Positions 1 to 7,675 of a stretch of DNA of 59,965 bases are shown here, in pieces (position 1 is the stretch's first letter; each line of letters opens with the position of its first letter). The DNA is from an uncultured Collinsella sp. Lineage in GTDB: Bacteria > Actinomycetota > Coriobacteriia > Coriobacteriales > Coriobacteriaceae. The stretch covers positions 1-59,965 of the forward strand of contig CABUIY010000012.1 in the NCBI GenBank assembly GCA_902491765.1, written 5' to 3'. The position numbers and the translations under genes were made by a program. Under the pieces are notes generated by a model. That model did no database searches, was not told the DNA's origin, and was given only the letters and a program-made list of their open reading frames with translations.

Positions 1-2
1 GA

Positions 3-42
3 GGGGGCCTGACCCCATATCGTTGGGGCCAGGCCCGATTTT
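3..42 (+). terminator. Hairpin at window edge, possible terminator
   Basis: A 12-bp stem with one mismatch (5-16 pairs with 25-36) and an 8-nt loop is followed by GATTTT. It may end a transcript entering from the left, but the upstream gene is outside the window and the T-tract is short. Confidence 0.35.
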
Positions 43-67
43 GCCTCTTGACAATGTCCTGCTCATA

Positions 68-580
68 TTAAAAGGAACGTCCCCAAGTGCCAAGGGTGTC
101 CCCAACGACTAGTTGAATGGGGTCGGGATTGGAGCTGGGGAGGGAGCGGATTTCTAGCTCTATGCCGAGTTCTTGCAGCTCTTTGAAGGCGGCGACGTCT
201 GTGTCGTCTACGGCAACTGCGGGCGTCGCGGGACGCTTGCCCTCCCCTGCTTGCATGTGACCGATACTGATCTTGGTAATGGGCACACCGCCCTTGACCA
301 GCGCGAGCGCATCCGCGGGCGACGCCACCATGATGAGAATCCATTGGCGCGGCGTTGCGGTATGAATGATGTCGATGGTCCTTTGCACCGAGAAAAACCG
401 CGTCCACACGCCCTCGGGCGCCGCGACCCTCATAGGCGCCCACTTGCGCGAATCCGCCGCGATCTCATCGTTGACGATTAGGACAAGGTTGGAACCCACG
501 GCCTCGTTCCACAGCGCAACATCTTGCCCGTAAATGAAACGGTCATCAATACGCGTGAGAAGGATATTGGGTTGAGCCAT
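68..580 (-). CDS. PTS mannose/sorbose-class IIB-like protein lacking the active His
   Basis: A 170-residue homologue of the IIB component of mannose-class PTS transporters, which normally passes phosphate from IIA to the sugar through a His near the N-terminus. It aligns over almost its whole length with the second IIB in this window (10556-11038): both begin with M-A-x-P-N-I-L-L-T-R-I-D. The active-site His17 of that paralogue (RLVHGQ) is Tyr17 here (RFIYGQ), so it should not accept phosphate in the usual way. The frame is intact, and the start follows the paralogue alignment. The last 14 residues do not match the paralogue; they are encoded by an intergenic repeat unit that also leads into the stop codon. 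No IIA, IIC or IID lies beside it within the window. A regulatory or dying IIB are both possible. Confidence 0.88.
   Translation of the reverse strand: MAQPNILLTRIDDRFIYGQDVALWNEAVGSNLVLIVNDEIAADSRKWAPMRVAAPEGVWTRFFSVQRTIDIIHTATPRQWILIMVASPADALALVKGGVPITKISIGHMQAGEGKRPATPAVAVDDTDVAAFKELQELGIELEIRSLPSSNPDPIQLVVGDTLGTWGRSF
73..117 (-). repeat. GGGACGTTC-type repeat inside the 3' end of the IIB-like gene
   Basis: Read on the minus strand this stretch has CTAGTCGTTGGGGAC and then TTGGGGACGTTCCTTTT, the same cores found in the intergenic repeats near 26.4, 27.6, 35.1 and 55.4 kb. Here it is translated as the C-terminus of the IIB-like protein, so the repeat probably inserted into the end of the gene. 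Confidence 0.6.
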
Positions 581-737
581 GGCTGCCCCATTCTATTTGA
601 GACTCGTAAGAGCGAGACATCACGTCTCCAATATTAGTGCATTTAAAGTGAGAAAAGCCGTCAGAACCCTTGCGCGGATGTGCGATGTCCCGTATCATAG
701 ACACCCGTTGACGCCTCAGTTGCGTCACCACATGGCC

Positions 738-813
738 GCCAGCGTAGCTCAGTTGGTAGAGCACCGCTCTCGTAAAGCGGGGGTCACCGGTTCGAGCCCG
801 GTCGCTGGCTCCA
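738..813 (+). tRNA. tRNA-Thr (anticodon CGT)
   Basis: A complete 76-nt cloverleaf. The acceptor stem GCCAGCG pairs with CGCTGGC, the D-arm is GCTC/GAGC, the anticodon stem CCGCT/AGCGG holds the loop CTCGTAA (anticodon CGT, reading ACG), and the T-arm is ACCGG-TTCGAGC-CCGGT. The terminal CCA is encoded. It is followed 11 nt later by a strong terminator, so it is probably transcribed alone. Confidence 0.97.
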
Positions 814-824
814 TTGCACAAGAC

Positions 825-848
825 AGCCGCCTTCGGGCGGCTTTTTTG
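825..848 (+). terminator. Rho-independent terminator of tRNA-Thr
   Basis: AGCCGCC-TTCG-GGCGGCT, a perfect 7-bp stem with a UUCG-type tetraloop, runs directly into TTTTT. Confidence 0.92.
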
Positions 849-1242
849 TTGCCGATTCGCCCACTCGGTGGACTTCGGATTTAATGCTTAGGGGGCGGGG
901 ATTTACCAAAGTGAAATTTTAATGAAAAGAAACCCAGCTGCAACAATTGCCATGGTGAGGGCTCGAATTGACCATATAGATTTAAAATAGCCACGATACC
1001 TTCTCTTTTGCTGGAACGATATATCTATACAAGGTTGTGAGCGGAAAACAAAAATACGTCGATTGCTATCCGACAAACGGGTCTGGAATTGCATTCACCG
1101 GCATTTCGGGGCAGATTGATACACATGTACGAAAGGGAACCTATGTGGTGCGTTGGGTTGGAGCTGCTGCAGGCCCGATATGGATTGCGGTCTTGCGCCC
1201 CGATGTCCAAATAGGTTTCTCTCTCTAGACGGGAAGTTGCTC
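849..1242. other. AT-richer stretch with no convincing gene
   Basis: Visibly richer in A and T than its neighbours. Short open frames exist on both strands (for example a GTG-initiated frame at 1037-1228), but none has a clear ribosome-binding site or a recognisable product. The 1037-1228 frame ends just before the next ORF in another frame, so a decayed 5' portion of that gene is possible. Confidence 0.4.
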
Positions 1243-1608
1243 ATGGACGCCATATATGACGGAGATGACTGGGTCGATCATTATACTTGGCGCCTGGTCG
1301 GCTCGAACGACAATGGGGATGTGGTGTTTGATGGACTATGTCCAAAGCATCTCCATCCTTTTGTCTCGTCGTTAATTGAGAGTTCCGCTCGTGTTGCCCC
1401 CTACAGCTCGGCATCGCTTCATGATACGGACGTTTTGAAGACCATAAGGGAATCAATTGACGAGGGCACGATGAGCAGTTCGTTGTTCTCTCGGCTTGTG
1501 GGGCTGGATGAGATTCAATCGAAACGACTGCTTGCGGGCGAAAAGGTGGAACTCACTTATCGGTCGATGATTTCAATCCTGCGGCTAGCCGATGTTCTTC
1601 GCAAATAA
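1243..1608 (+). CDS. Hypothetical protein, unrecognised
   Basis: About 121 residues, starting M-D-A-I-Y-D-G-D-D-W. I do not recognise the family. The C-terminal third (about residues 85-121, around GLDEIQSKRLLAGEKVELTY) looks helical and could be a small helix-turn-helix-like segment, but this is only an impression. The start is uncertain because no good ribosome-binding site precedes 1243 and the frame is open further upstream. Base composition is lower in GC than the flanking metabolic genes. It stands between a tRNA gene and the aga island, a common place for acquired DNA, and may be the remains of a longer gene. Confidence 0.45.
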   Translation: MDAIYDGDDWVDHYTWRLVGSNDNGDVVFDGLCPKHLHPFVSSLIESSARVAPYSSASLHDTDVLKTIRESIDEGTMSSSLFSRLVGLDEIQSKRLLAGEKVELTYRSMISILRLADVLRK

Positions 1609-1630
1609 ACAGCTTCCCTATTCAAAAACA

Positions 1631-1709
1631 GAAAACCCCGCCAAACGTGATCCCCTAGGGAAAACGCATTTGGCGGGGTCCTTGCGTGATTTCCCTAGGG
1701 GAATCACGC
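1631..1709 (-). terminator. Nested hairpins ending the YhcH-side operon
   Basis: ACCCCGCCAAA (1635-1645) pairs with TTTGGCGGGGT (1669-1679), and a second near-palindrome GCGTGATTTCCC/GGGGAATCACGC occupies 1684-1709. On the minus strand the first stem is followed by TTTTCTGTTTTT, as expected for a terminator downstream of the gene ending at 1741. Confidence 0.8.
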
Positions 1710-1740
1710 CATCAGGCGAACAACTCAGCCGAGCAGCGCG

Positions 1741-2214
1741 TTACTCCTCCCAGTAAGCGTCTGCAAGCAGCTTAAAGCAGATCTTCTTGACCGGCTGTGC
1801 GCCATCGCCCGGAAACTCGAGCGTGGGCATGTGAGGCTCGCCGGCAACGAACAGCGCGAACTTGTCGTCGGCAAGATCGCCGGCGATCGAGGCGTCTGAA
1901 TCGACCAGGTCGTAGTCGTCCTTCTCGTCAAACTCCTGGACCAGCGTCAGGCTGCCCGTGGCAACCTTAAAGGCCTCGCGACCCTCGACGTCGATCTGCA
2001 GGTCGTGATAGCGCTGATGCGTCTCGTAGTGAGCCTCGGCCTCGGGACGCGTCGTGGGAGCCATGACGTTCGCAAAGACCTTGTCGCCCAGAATCGGATG
2101 GCTGCCGACCTCGAGCTCCGCCGGGTCGTTCTCCTCGAGCCAGTCGATCAGCACGTCGAGGCCCTTGAGCATTCCGCGGTACTCCTCGATATCGCCCAAT
2201 GCACCGTAAATCAT
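1741..2214 (-). CDS. YhcH/YjgK/YiaL family (DUF386) protein
   Basis: A 157-residue protein of the YhcH/YjgK/YiaL family, a small cupin-like fold often encoded with sialic-acid or amino-sugar genes. Members include EbgC and the N-acetylneuraminate anomerase NanQ. The family features visible are the N-terminal M-I-Y-G-A-L start, the segment HETHQRYHDLQ-like at about residues 84-94 (here YETHQRYHDLQ), which supplies metal-ligand His residues, and a late FALFVAGEPHMP segment. Length is normal. It lies downstream of a nagA remnant and the LacC-like kinase on the same strand, so a sugar-anomer or sugar-processing role in the aga island is likely. The exact substrate cannot be told from the sequence. 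Confidence 0.88.
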   Translation of the reverse strand: MIYGALGDIEEYRGMLKGLDVLIDWLEENDPAELEVGSHPILGDKVFANVMAPTTRPEAEAHYETHQRYHDLQIDVEGREAFKVATGSLTLVQEFDEKDDYDLVDSDASIAGDLADDKFALFVAGEPHMPTLEFPGDGAQPVKKICFKLLADAYWEE

Positions 2215-2246
2215 CTAAATCCCCTCTCGGATCGCTTCTTTGGCGG

Positions 2247-2378
2247 CTACTCGGCAAACGCGTTACCGACGCTGTTGCCACCCACACACGTCTCGACCAG
2301 GGTAAGGTCGGGACTGAACACGACAAAGCCGGCGTCGCGCCCCAGCATAATGCTACCGCACTTGTCGTCGACATGAGC
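2247..2378 (-). pseudogene. 3' remnant of a second nagA
   Basis: On the minus strand this encodes about 43 residues ending G-N-S-V-G-N-A-F-A-E-stop. They match the C-terminus of the intact NagA at 5105-6274 (G-Q-S-V-G-N-A-F-T-E) nearly residue for residue, including CGSIMxGRDAxFVVF and LTLVETxVGG. Similarity stops abruptly near 2376, and no start codon or upstream nagA sequence precedes it. It is therefore the tail of a deleted or duplicated nagA left between the LacC-like kinase and the YhcH gene, showing past recombination within the island. Confidence 0.85.
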
Positions 2379-2411
2379 TAGCAAGCAATGCCGGGGCCGA
2401 CGCCCAGGCTT

Positions 2412-3347
2412 TTACAGCTCGGTCACGACAACGCCGTTGTAGACCTCGTCCCAACGGTCCATGACCAGATGGCCGGTCATGGGATCCATGGCATTGAGCT
2501 TGCCGCAGGTGTTGGCAGTACGCAGCACCGTCTCGTCGTCCGCGCCAGCAGCAATGGCATGCGCGAAGCCAGCGATAGTGGAGTCACCAGAGCCCGTGGC
2601 GTTAACGGCAGGGATATCGGGCGTCTTTGCGCGGAACGCACGGCCATTGTGGAAGCCAACGGAGCCGGCAGCGCCCATGGACACGACGACCCAGGGGATA
2701 TCGGAGAAGCGGGCATCAGAGGCGAGCGCGGCGCGGAGCTCGTCCACATCGTCGGTGGTAAAGCTCGTACCCAAAAGGCCGTTGATCTCGGTCAGGTTAG
2801 GCTTGACCAGCTCGGGCTTAATTTCGGACTTAAGGGCGGCCTCGAGCGAAGCACCCGAGGTATCGAGCAGCACCTTGGCACCGGCGTTCTCGGCAATGCC
2901 CGTGATCTTGGCATAGTAGTCTGCCTCGACACCGCGGGGTAGCGAACCCGAGATGGTAACGACAGCGGCCTTGCTCGCAAGCTCGGTAAACTTGGCGGTA
3001 AAGGCATCGAGCTCCTCGGGAGCAATCGTCGGGCCGCTCTCGAGCAGCTCGGTCTGGTTGCCGGCGTGGAGGATGTTGAGGCAAATACGAGTCTCGCCCT
3101 TGATGGGTACAAAATCATTCTTAATGCCGTTGGCATCCATGAGCTCAGCCATGTAGGCGCCCATGTGGCCGCCGAGCAGACCGGTTGCCACAACGTCGTC
3201 GCCCAGCTGACCAAGGACGCGGGCTACGTTAAGGCCCTTGCCGCCGGCGGTCTTTTCGGGCGTCACACGGTTGACGTCGTCGATGACGAGCTCATCGAGC
3301 TGATAGCGCGTATCGACAGACGGGTTCATCGTAACGGTGAGGATCAT
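2412..3347 (-). CDS. lacC: PfkB-family sugar-phosphate kinase, LacC (tagatose-6-P kinase) type
   Basis: A 311-residue ribokinase/PfkB-superfamily kinase of the LacC/FruK branch. Signature 1 (TAGGKGLNVARVLGQLG) is at about residues 33-49. Signature 2 (NATGSGDSTIAGF) lies near residue 250 and contains the catalytic Asp of GSGD. Length is typical. With AgaS and NagA in the same block, the most sensible role is phosphorylation of tagatose-6-phosphate to tagatose-1,6-bisphosphate in the cytoplasm. 1-Phosphofructokinase is the main alternative, because the two activities are hard to separate by sequence. The start ATG follows AAGGAGCTAAAA on the minus strand, a good ribosome-binding site. No aldolase gene is in the window. 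Confidence 0.85.
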   Translation of the reverse strand: MILTVTMNPSVDTRYQLDELVIDDVNRVTPEKTAGGKGLNVARVLGQLGDDVVATGLLGGHMGAYMAELMDANGIKNDFVPIKGETRICLNILHAGNQTELLESGPTIAPEELDAFTAKFTELASKAAVVTISGSLPRGVEADYYAKITGIAENAGAKVLLDTSGASLEAALKSEIKPELVKPNLTEINGLLGTSFTTDDVDELRAALASDARFSDIPWVVVSMGAAGSVGFHNGRAFRAKTPDIPAVNATGSGDSTIAGFAHAIAAGADDETVLRTANTCGKLNAMDPMTGHLVMDRWDEVYNGVVVTEL

Positions 3348-3406
3348 TTTTAGCTCCTTATCTCGCAGGCTCCTTGTGCCTCGCGATACGAGTCGACAAA
3401 ACGGAA

Positions 3407-4288
3407 TTACAGGATCTCAATCGTGAACGAGCGCACGATGGTTTCTTTGGGCTTGGCGATAAGGCAGCCGCGCTTGTGCTCAAGCACGTCGTCCTCATCG
3501 GAGCAGGTCGAAAGGCCGCCCCAGGGTTCAACTGCCACAAAATCGCCCTCGGGCTTACTCCACACAATGAGATACGGGAAGCCCTCAAAGCTCAGGCGAA
3601 CGCCCTTGTCCTCACCCTTCTTGGAAAGCGTGACCTGACGGCTCTCGAGCACGTCAAAGATGGTCTCCGCAAAATCGAAGAGCTCATGCGACAGAGGCAG
3701 CGTCTTTCCCACCATGGGGTTCTTGGAGCGGTTTGCCACGTCAATCAATCCAGTCGAGGGAACGGCGGTGCAGAGCTCCGCAGCCTCGTCTTTCTCAAAG
3801 CGCAGCTCGTAGTCCGTATAGGCCTCGCCCTCATCGAGCGGACACCTAAATCCCGGGTGTCCACCGATAAAGAACGGCATGTCCTCGGTGCCCTCGTTGG
3901 TCACCTCGTAGGAGACGCGCACGGCAGTCCCCTCAAGCGCATAGCGGGCGACGAGCTTAAACGGGTACGGATAATCGCTCAGCAGCGCGGCGTTATCCTC
4001 CGAAGCCAGGCACATCGCCAGCTCGTTCTCGCCTTGACTCAGCAGCCTCCACTCCTGTTTGCGCGCAAGCCCGTGGCGAGCGAGCTTTACATGATGCCCG
4101 GCAAACGTCATGGCGCTGTTATCGCGCAAGCCTCCGCAAATCGGGAAGCAAATTGGTGCCTGGCCGGACCACACGGCGGGATCGCCCTGCCACAGATACT
4201 CGCGACCTCCGGCCTCAATCGAGGTAAACGAACCACCAGCCGTGGACACCTTAATAGAAATCGAATCGTTGGAGAGAGCGTATTCCAT
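3407..4288 (-). CDS. Aldose 1-epimerase family protein (LacX-like)
   Basis: About 293 residues starting M-E-Y-A-L-S-N-D. The frame continues upstream, but the ATG at 4288 is preceded by AAAGGATG and matches the family N-terminus, so the longer form is rejected. Visible features are the opening beta strands SIEAGGREYLWQGDP, the ligand His segments in FPICGG...HGLAR (about residues 47-72) and FIGGHPGFRCPLDEGE, and a late VAVEPWGG. These are typical of galactose-mutarotase-like LacX proteins found in lactose/tagatose-6-P operons. It would interconvert sugar or sugar-phosphate anomers in the cytoplasm. It lies 59 nt upstream of the LacC-like gene on the same strand, probably in one operon. Confidence 0.88.
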   Translation of the reverse strand: MEYALSNDSISIKVSTAGGSFTSIEAGGREYLWQGDPAVWSGQAPICFPICGGLRDNSAMTFAGHHVKLARHGLARKQEWRLLSQGENELAMCLASEDNAALLSDYPYPFKLVARYALEGTAVRVSYEVTNEGTEDMPFFIGGHPGFRCPLDEGEAYTDYELRFEKDEAAELCTAVPSTGLIDVANRSKNPMVGKTLPLSHELFDFAETIFDVLESRQVTLSKKGEDKGVRLSFEGFPYLIVWSKPEGDFVAVEPWGGLSTCSDEDDVLEHKRGCLIAKPKETIVRSFTIEIL

Positions 4289-4444
4289 TGCCCATCCTTT
4301 CGAACAACTGCTTTTTGCTCGCAAGAACCCGTCTCGGCCCTGACCAAAGGACAAACCCGCACGTTCATCGATGCGTCCGGTATCCCCGCCATGTAACGGG
4401 GTACCATACAGACATTGATGCAATTACAGCTGAAAGGCCTTCTT

Positions 4445-5029
4445 ATGCGAACCATCATCCTCTACGCCTCGCGCCATCACGGCAATACGAAAAAGCTCGT
4501 GGACGCCATCGTCGAGGCGCACCCCGAAATCGATACCCTCGACGTGAAGTCACTCGGTAAAAACGAGTATCCCAACCTGCACGAATATCATCTGATCGGT
4601 GTCGCCACGGGCATCTATTACTCCGAGATCGACAAGGACATGGCACGCGTGCTCACGAACGTGCTGCAGCCGCAGGACAAGGTGTTTGGCCTTATGACCT
4701 ACGGTGGCAAAAACAAGTGGTACGGCAAGGATATCGATGGCATCTGCCGCATGAGGCAGGCCATCTTTATGGGTGTCTACGGCTGCCCCGGCTTTGATAC
4801 GTGGGGTCCGTTCAAACTCACCGGCGGTGTCCAAAAGGGACACCCGACCGCTGAGGAAATTAAGGGCGCCGTCGACTTTTTCGACAAGATCGAAGACGAG
4901 TATGGCGACATCATCGTCGAAGAGTACGCCAAGCGCGAGAAGCGCCTAGCATACGAGAAGGAGCATCCTGCAGGAGGCCTGGTGGCCGGCGTTAAGCGCA
5001 CGGCAAAGAAGATCGCTAACAAGCTGTAA
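4445..5029 (+). CDS. Flavodoxin family protein
   Basis: A 194-residue protein with a flavodoxin-like N-terminus: a first beta strand RTIILYASRHHGNTKKLVDAI whose S-x-H-x-G-N-T-K-K loop is the FMN-phosphate binding loop, then GVATGIYYSEID and MTYGGKNKW as later FMN-contact loops. The C-terminal 40 residues are Lys/Ala-rich (VKRTAKKIANKL). It probably carries electrons in the cytoplasm; the partner is unknown. The ATG at 4445 is preferred to an upstream in-frame ATG because AAAGG lies before it and the flavodoxin fold begins there. It is transcribed opposite to its neighbours and ends at a strong hairpin. Confidence 0.87.
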   Translation: MRTIILYASRHHGNTKKLVDAIVEAHPEIDTLDVKSLGKNEYPNLHEYHLIGVATGIYYSEIDKDMARVLTNVLQPQDKVFGLMTYGGKNKWYGKDIDGICRMRQAIFMGVYGCPGFDTWGPFKLTGGVQKGHPTAEEIKGAVDFFDKIEDEYGDIIVEEYAKREKRLAYEKEHPAGGLVAGVKRTAKKIANKL

Positions 5030-5060
5030 CTGTTAAGGTGCTTTTGAGCGTTTAACCCAT

Positions 5061-5099
5061 ACGGCGGGTCCGAGCAGATTCGGGCCCGCCGTCTTTTTC
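5061..5099. terminator. Terminator downstream of the flavodoxin gene
   Basis: ACGGCGGGTCC pairs with GGGCCCGCCGT and is followed by CTTTTT on the plus strand. It lies between two convergent genes (flavodoxin and nagA) and mainly serves the flavodoxin gene. Confidence 0.88.
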
Positions 5100-5104
5100 T
5101 ATCG

Positions 5105-6274
5105 TTACTCGGTAAAGGCGTTGCCGACGCTCTGGCCGCCAACATACGTCTCGACGAGGGTGAGCTCATGGTCGAACACGACAAAGTCGGCGTCGCGACC
5201 CGGCATGATGCTGCCGCACTTATCCTCGATGTGCGCGGAGCGTGCCGGCACCTCGGTTGCCATGCGAATGGCGATATCGGCGCTGGCGATGCCCCAGTCG
5301 ACGATGTTCTTGACGCCCTGGGCAAGCGTGAGCACCGAGCCGGCAATGCTCTTGCCGTCGGCGAGCCAGCACAGGTTGTCCTTCATGATGACGTCCATGC
5401 CACCACTGGTGTAGCTGCCCTCAGGCATGCCGCCGCAACCCAGGCAGTCGGTGATGAGCACCGTGTGCTGCCAGCCCTTTGCCTGCAGCAGCGCCTTGAT
5501 GACGGCAGGGTTTACGTGCTTGCCGTCACAGATGATCTCGGCGTAGGTCTCGGGCGTGGACATGGCAGCGCCCACGACGCCGGGCTCACGGTGATGCAGC
5601 CCGCGCTGGCCGTTATAGGTATGCGTAAAGCAGCTGGCACCGGCGTTGATGGCGGCGATGCACTCATCGTAGGTGGCGTCGGAGTGACCGATACTGGTCA
5701 CCACACCCTTAGCGTTCAGAGCAGCCGCATAAGCAGCGGCACCATCGCGCTCGGCCGCCATGGCGCTCTTGACGATGCGGCCGCCGGCAGCCTCCTGCCA
5801 CTGATCGAAGACCTCCTCGGAGGGATCGATAAGATAAGCGGGGTTCTGCGCACCCACGTGCTTCATGGTAAAGAAGGGGCCCTCCAGGTAGATGCCTTGG
5901 ATACGAGCACCACAGAAGTCGGGGCCGCGGCCCTCGTCCGCCTGGGCGATGGCGGCGCAGGCGTCCTTGATCTGCTCGACGCCATCGGTGAACGTCGTGG
6001 GCAGCCAGCTGGTGGTACCGCGACGGGCGAGCTCGGTCGAGCTTATATCGATGCCCTCGGGATCGTTATCGGTAGTTGAGTGGTTGTAGAAACCATGGAT
6101 GTGAGTATCGACCATGCCCGGTGCGATCCACGATCCCGTGTAGTCCTTAATCTCGCAAGAGGGCTCGTCGGCCTGCCAGGCGCCAAAGACGCCATCCTCG
6201 ACCATAAGATAGCCGCCCAGTTGCGGGCCTGCCGGCAAGAAGAACTTGTCAGCCTTAATTGCGTATGTGCTCAT
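5105..6274 (-). CDS. nagA: N-acetylglucosamine/galactosamine-6-phosphate deacetylase
   Basis: A 389-residue cytoplasmic amidohydrolase that removes acetate from GlcNAc-6-P or GalNAc-6-P. The metal and catalytic residues are all present: H58-x-H60 in MVDTHIHG, E131 in YLEGPFF, H197 in SIGHSDATYDE, H218 in FTHTYNG, and D276 in LITDCLG. The ATG at 6274 has AAGGAG eight nt upstream; the longer frame to 6340 runs across the preceding terminator and is rejected. It lies directly downstream of agaS but is separated from it by a hairpin terminator, so it may have its own or attenuated expression. Context with AgaS and LacC favours GalNAc-6-P. A 3' copy of the same gene survives at 2247-2378. Confidence 0.95.
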   Translation of the reverse strand: MSTYAIKADKFFLPAGPQLGGYLMVEDGVFGAWQADEPSCEIKDYTGSWIAPGMVDTHIHGFYNHSTTDNDPEGIDISSTELARRGTTSWLPTTFTDGVEQIKDACAAIAQADEGRGPDFCGARIQGIYLEGPFFTMKHVGAQNPAYLIDPSEEVFDQWQEAAGGRIVKSAMAAERDGAAAYAAALNAKGVVTSIGHSDATYDECIAAINAGASCFTHTYNGQRGLHHREPGVVGAAMSTPETYAEIICDGKHVNPAVIKALLQAKGWQHTVLITDCLGCGGMPEGSYTSGGMDVIMKDNLCWLADGKSIAGSVLTLAQGVKNIVDWGIASADIAIRMATEVPARSAHIEDKCGSIMPGRDADFVVFDHELTLVETYVGGQSVGNAFTE

Positions 6275-6333
6275 ATGCACTCCTTGCTTCTTGAAGCAGT
6301 TGACCGTGGTGATACTTATACCCGGTCCATGTA

Positions 6334-6378
6334 AAAACAAAAAGCGCCCGCCCGCCGTTATGAGCGGACGGGCGCCCT
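6334..6378 (-). terminator. Terminator between agaS and nagA
   Basis: A long GC-rich stem (GGGCGCCCGTCCGC paired with GCGGGCGGGCGC on the minus strand) is followed on that strand by TTTTTGTTTTT. It would end agaS transcription or reduce read-through into nagA. Confidence 0.88.
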
Positions 6379-6394
6379 TACAGGGGGGACGCGA

Positions 6395-7561
6395 TTAAGC
6401 GGTGAAGGGGTGAATCGTCACGCCCTTAACCACGCGGTTGACCGTGCCGGTGGGGCTCGGCGTATCGGGCGTGTTGCCCACGCGCACGGAGTTGAGCAGG
6501 CTGATAGCCTGGGCAAACATCACGAACGGCAGAGCAAGGTAGCCCTCGGGAAGTGCCTCGTAGCCCTTAAAGGTGAAGGACTCACCCTCATAGACGGTGG
6601 CACCTTCCTGCTGAACGGCGATGGTGTGCTGAGCGATCTCGTCGCCACCGATCTCGTTGAGGATGTCGATGTCGTACTGACGGGTGTAGGCGTCGTTATT
6701 GACGAACACGAAGACGAGCGTCTTATCGTCGACGAAGGACTTAGGTCCGTGACGATAGCCCATGGAGGTGTCGTAGGAAGTAGCGACCAGACCGTGAGCG
6801 AGCTCAAGGATCTTGAGCTGGCTCTCCTGGGCAAGGCCACCGAAGGAGCCAGAACCCAAGTAGGTCACGCGGTTGAAGTCGCCAGCCAGGTAATCGGCGA
6901 TCTCGGGCTCACGGGAGATGACCTCCTCGCCCATCTTGGCAATTGTCTCGACCCACTCGGCCTTCTGCTCGTCAGAGGCAGTGTCGAAAATAAGGGTGGA
7001 GAGCAGGGTCATGCAGGAATAAGAACCGGTCATGGCGAAGCCCTTGTCGTTGGCGCGCGGAATGAGCAGCGTCAGCGCGTTGGGATCATCGGCAGACTCG
7101 ACGGCGAGCTTGCCCTCGGGAGCGCAGGTGATGTTGAGGAACTTGACGTTGTGGACGAGCTCCTTGGCAACGGCAACGGCGGCAAGGCTCTCGGGGCTGT
7201 TGCCAGAGCGGGCAAAGGAAACCACGAGCGTGGGATCCTCGGCGCGCAGGAAGTCACGCGGGGCGCTCACGATGTCGGTCGTGGCGATGGGCTTAAAGTC
7301 ATAGAGATCGGTGTTGCCAGCGTAACGCAGGTACGGGGCACAGGTATCGCCAACGTAGTCGGACGTACCGGCACCGGTGAAGACAACGGACAGACGGCCC
7401 TCGCCCATAGCGCGAGCCTCGGCCAGGAAGGCCTCGATGGCCTCCTTGTTCTCGCGATAGATGTTGAGCGTATCACGCCAAAGCTCGGGCTGCTGAGCAA
7501 TCTCGGCCGTGGTGATCTGGGCGCCGAGCTCGGTGAGCTCCTCGACACTCTTCTCGAACAT
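6395..7561 (-). CDS. agaS: AgaS-type SIS-domain amino-sugar-6-phosphate deaminase/isomerase
   Basis: A 388-residue protein with two SIS (sugar isomerase) domains. The first holds TGAGTSDYVGD at about residues 62-72 and SFARSGNSPES at about 113-123, the phosphosugar-binding loops. The second holds YLGSGSFGGLAQES and MGYRHGPKSFVDD; the late Glu/His/Lys residues are those expected for AgaS. AgaS converts galactosamine-6-phosphate to tagatose-6-phosphate and ammonia. The start is supported by AGAGAGG eight nt upstream. A TATAAT box and a CTGGTAGTAACCAG palindrome lie just upstream, so it is probably under the neighbouring GntR regulator. Length matches the family. Confidence 0.94.
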   Translation of the reverse strand: MFEKSVEELTELGAQITTAEIAQQPELWRDTLNIYRENKEAIEAFLAEARAMGEGRLSVVFTGAGTSDYVGDTCAPYLRYAGNTDLYDFKPIATTDIVSAPRDFLRAEDPTLVVSFARSGNSPESLAAVAVAKELVHNVKFLNITCAPEGKLAVESADDPNALTLLIPRANDKGFAMTGSYSCMTLLSTLIFDTASDEQKAEWVETIAKMGEEVISREPEIADYLAGDFNRVTYLGSGSFGGLAQESQLKILELAHGLVATSYDTSMGYRHGPKSFVDDKTLVFVFVNNDAYTRQYDIDILNEIGGDEIAQHTIAVQQEGATVYEGESFTFKGYEALPEGYLALPFVMFAQAISLLNSVRVGNTPDTPSPTGTVNRVVKGVTIHPFTA

Positions 7562-7600
7562 TTCTAATACCTCTCTCTAGAAGTAATCCTTTGACGTGCA

Positions 7601-7636
7601 ATTATACACTTCAGTTGGTTATCTGGTAGTAACCAG
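7601..7636 (-). promoter_or_regulatory. agaS promoter with GntR-type operator
   Basis: On the minus strand TATAAT (7601-7606) lies about 40 nt before the agaS start. The palindrome 7616-7635, with arms TGGTTA/TAACCA and an internal CTGGTagtaACCAG (7623-7636), overlaps where the -35 would be. The same CTGGTAGTAACCA core occurs ahead of the PTS operon at 11916-11928. HutC-type GntR proteins such as NagR bind similar TGGT...ACCA palindromes, so repression by the adjacent regulator is inferred. Confidence 0.72.
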
Positions 7637-7675
7637 TTAAATGCAAAGAATCATCATATGGATACGATGCGAACA

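Noticed and set aside
546..821. 91-codon minus-strand frame over the tRNA gene
   Set aside because: It is the reverse complement of tRNA-Thr (SDRARTGDPRFTRAVLYQLSYAGG), a well-known false ORF.
3407..4423. Longer start for the aldose-epimerase-like gene
   Set aside because: The extra 45 residues are not family-like and the ATG at 4288 has its own ribosome-binding site.
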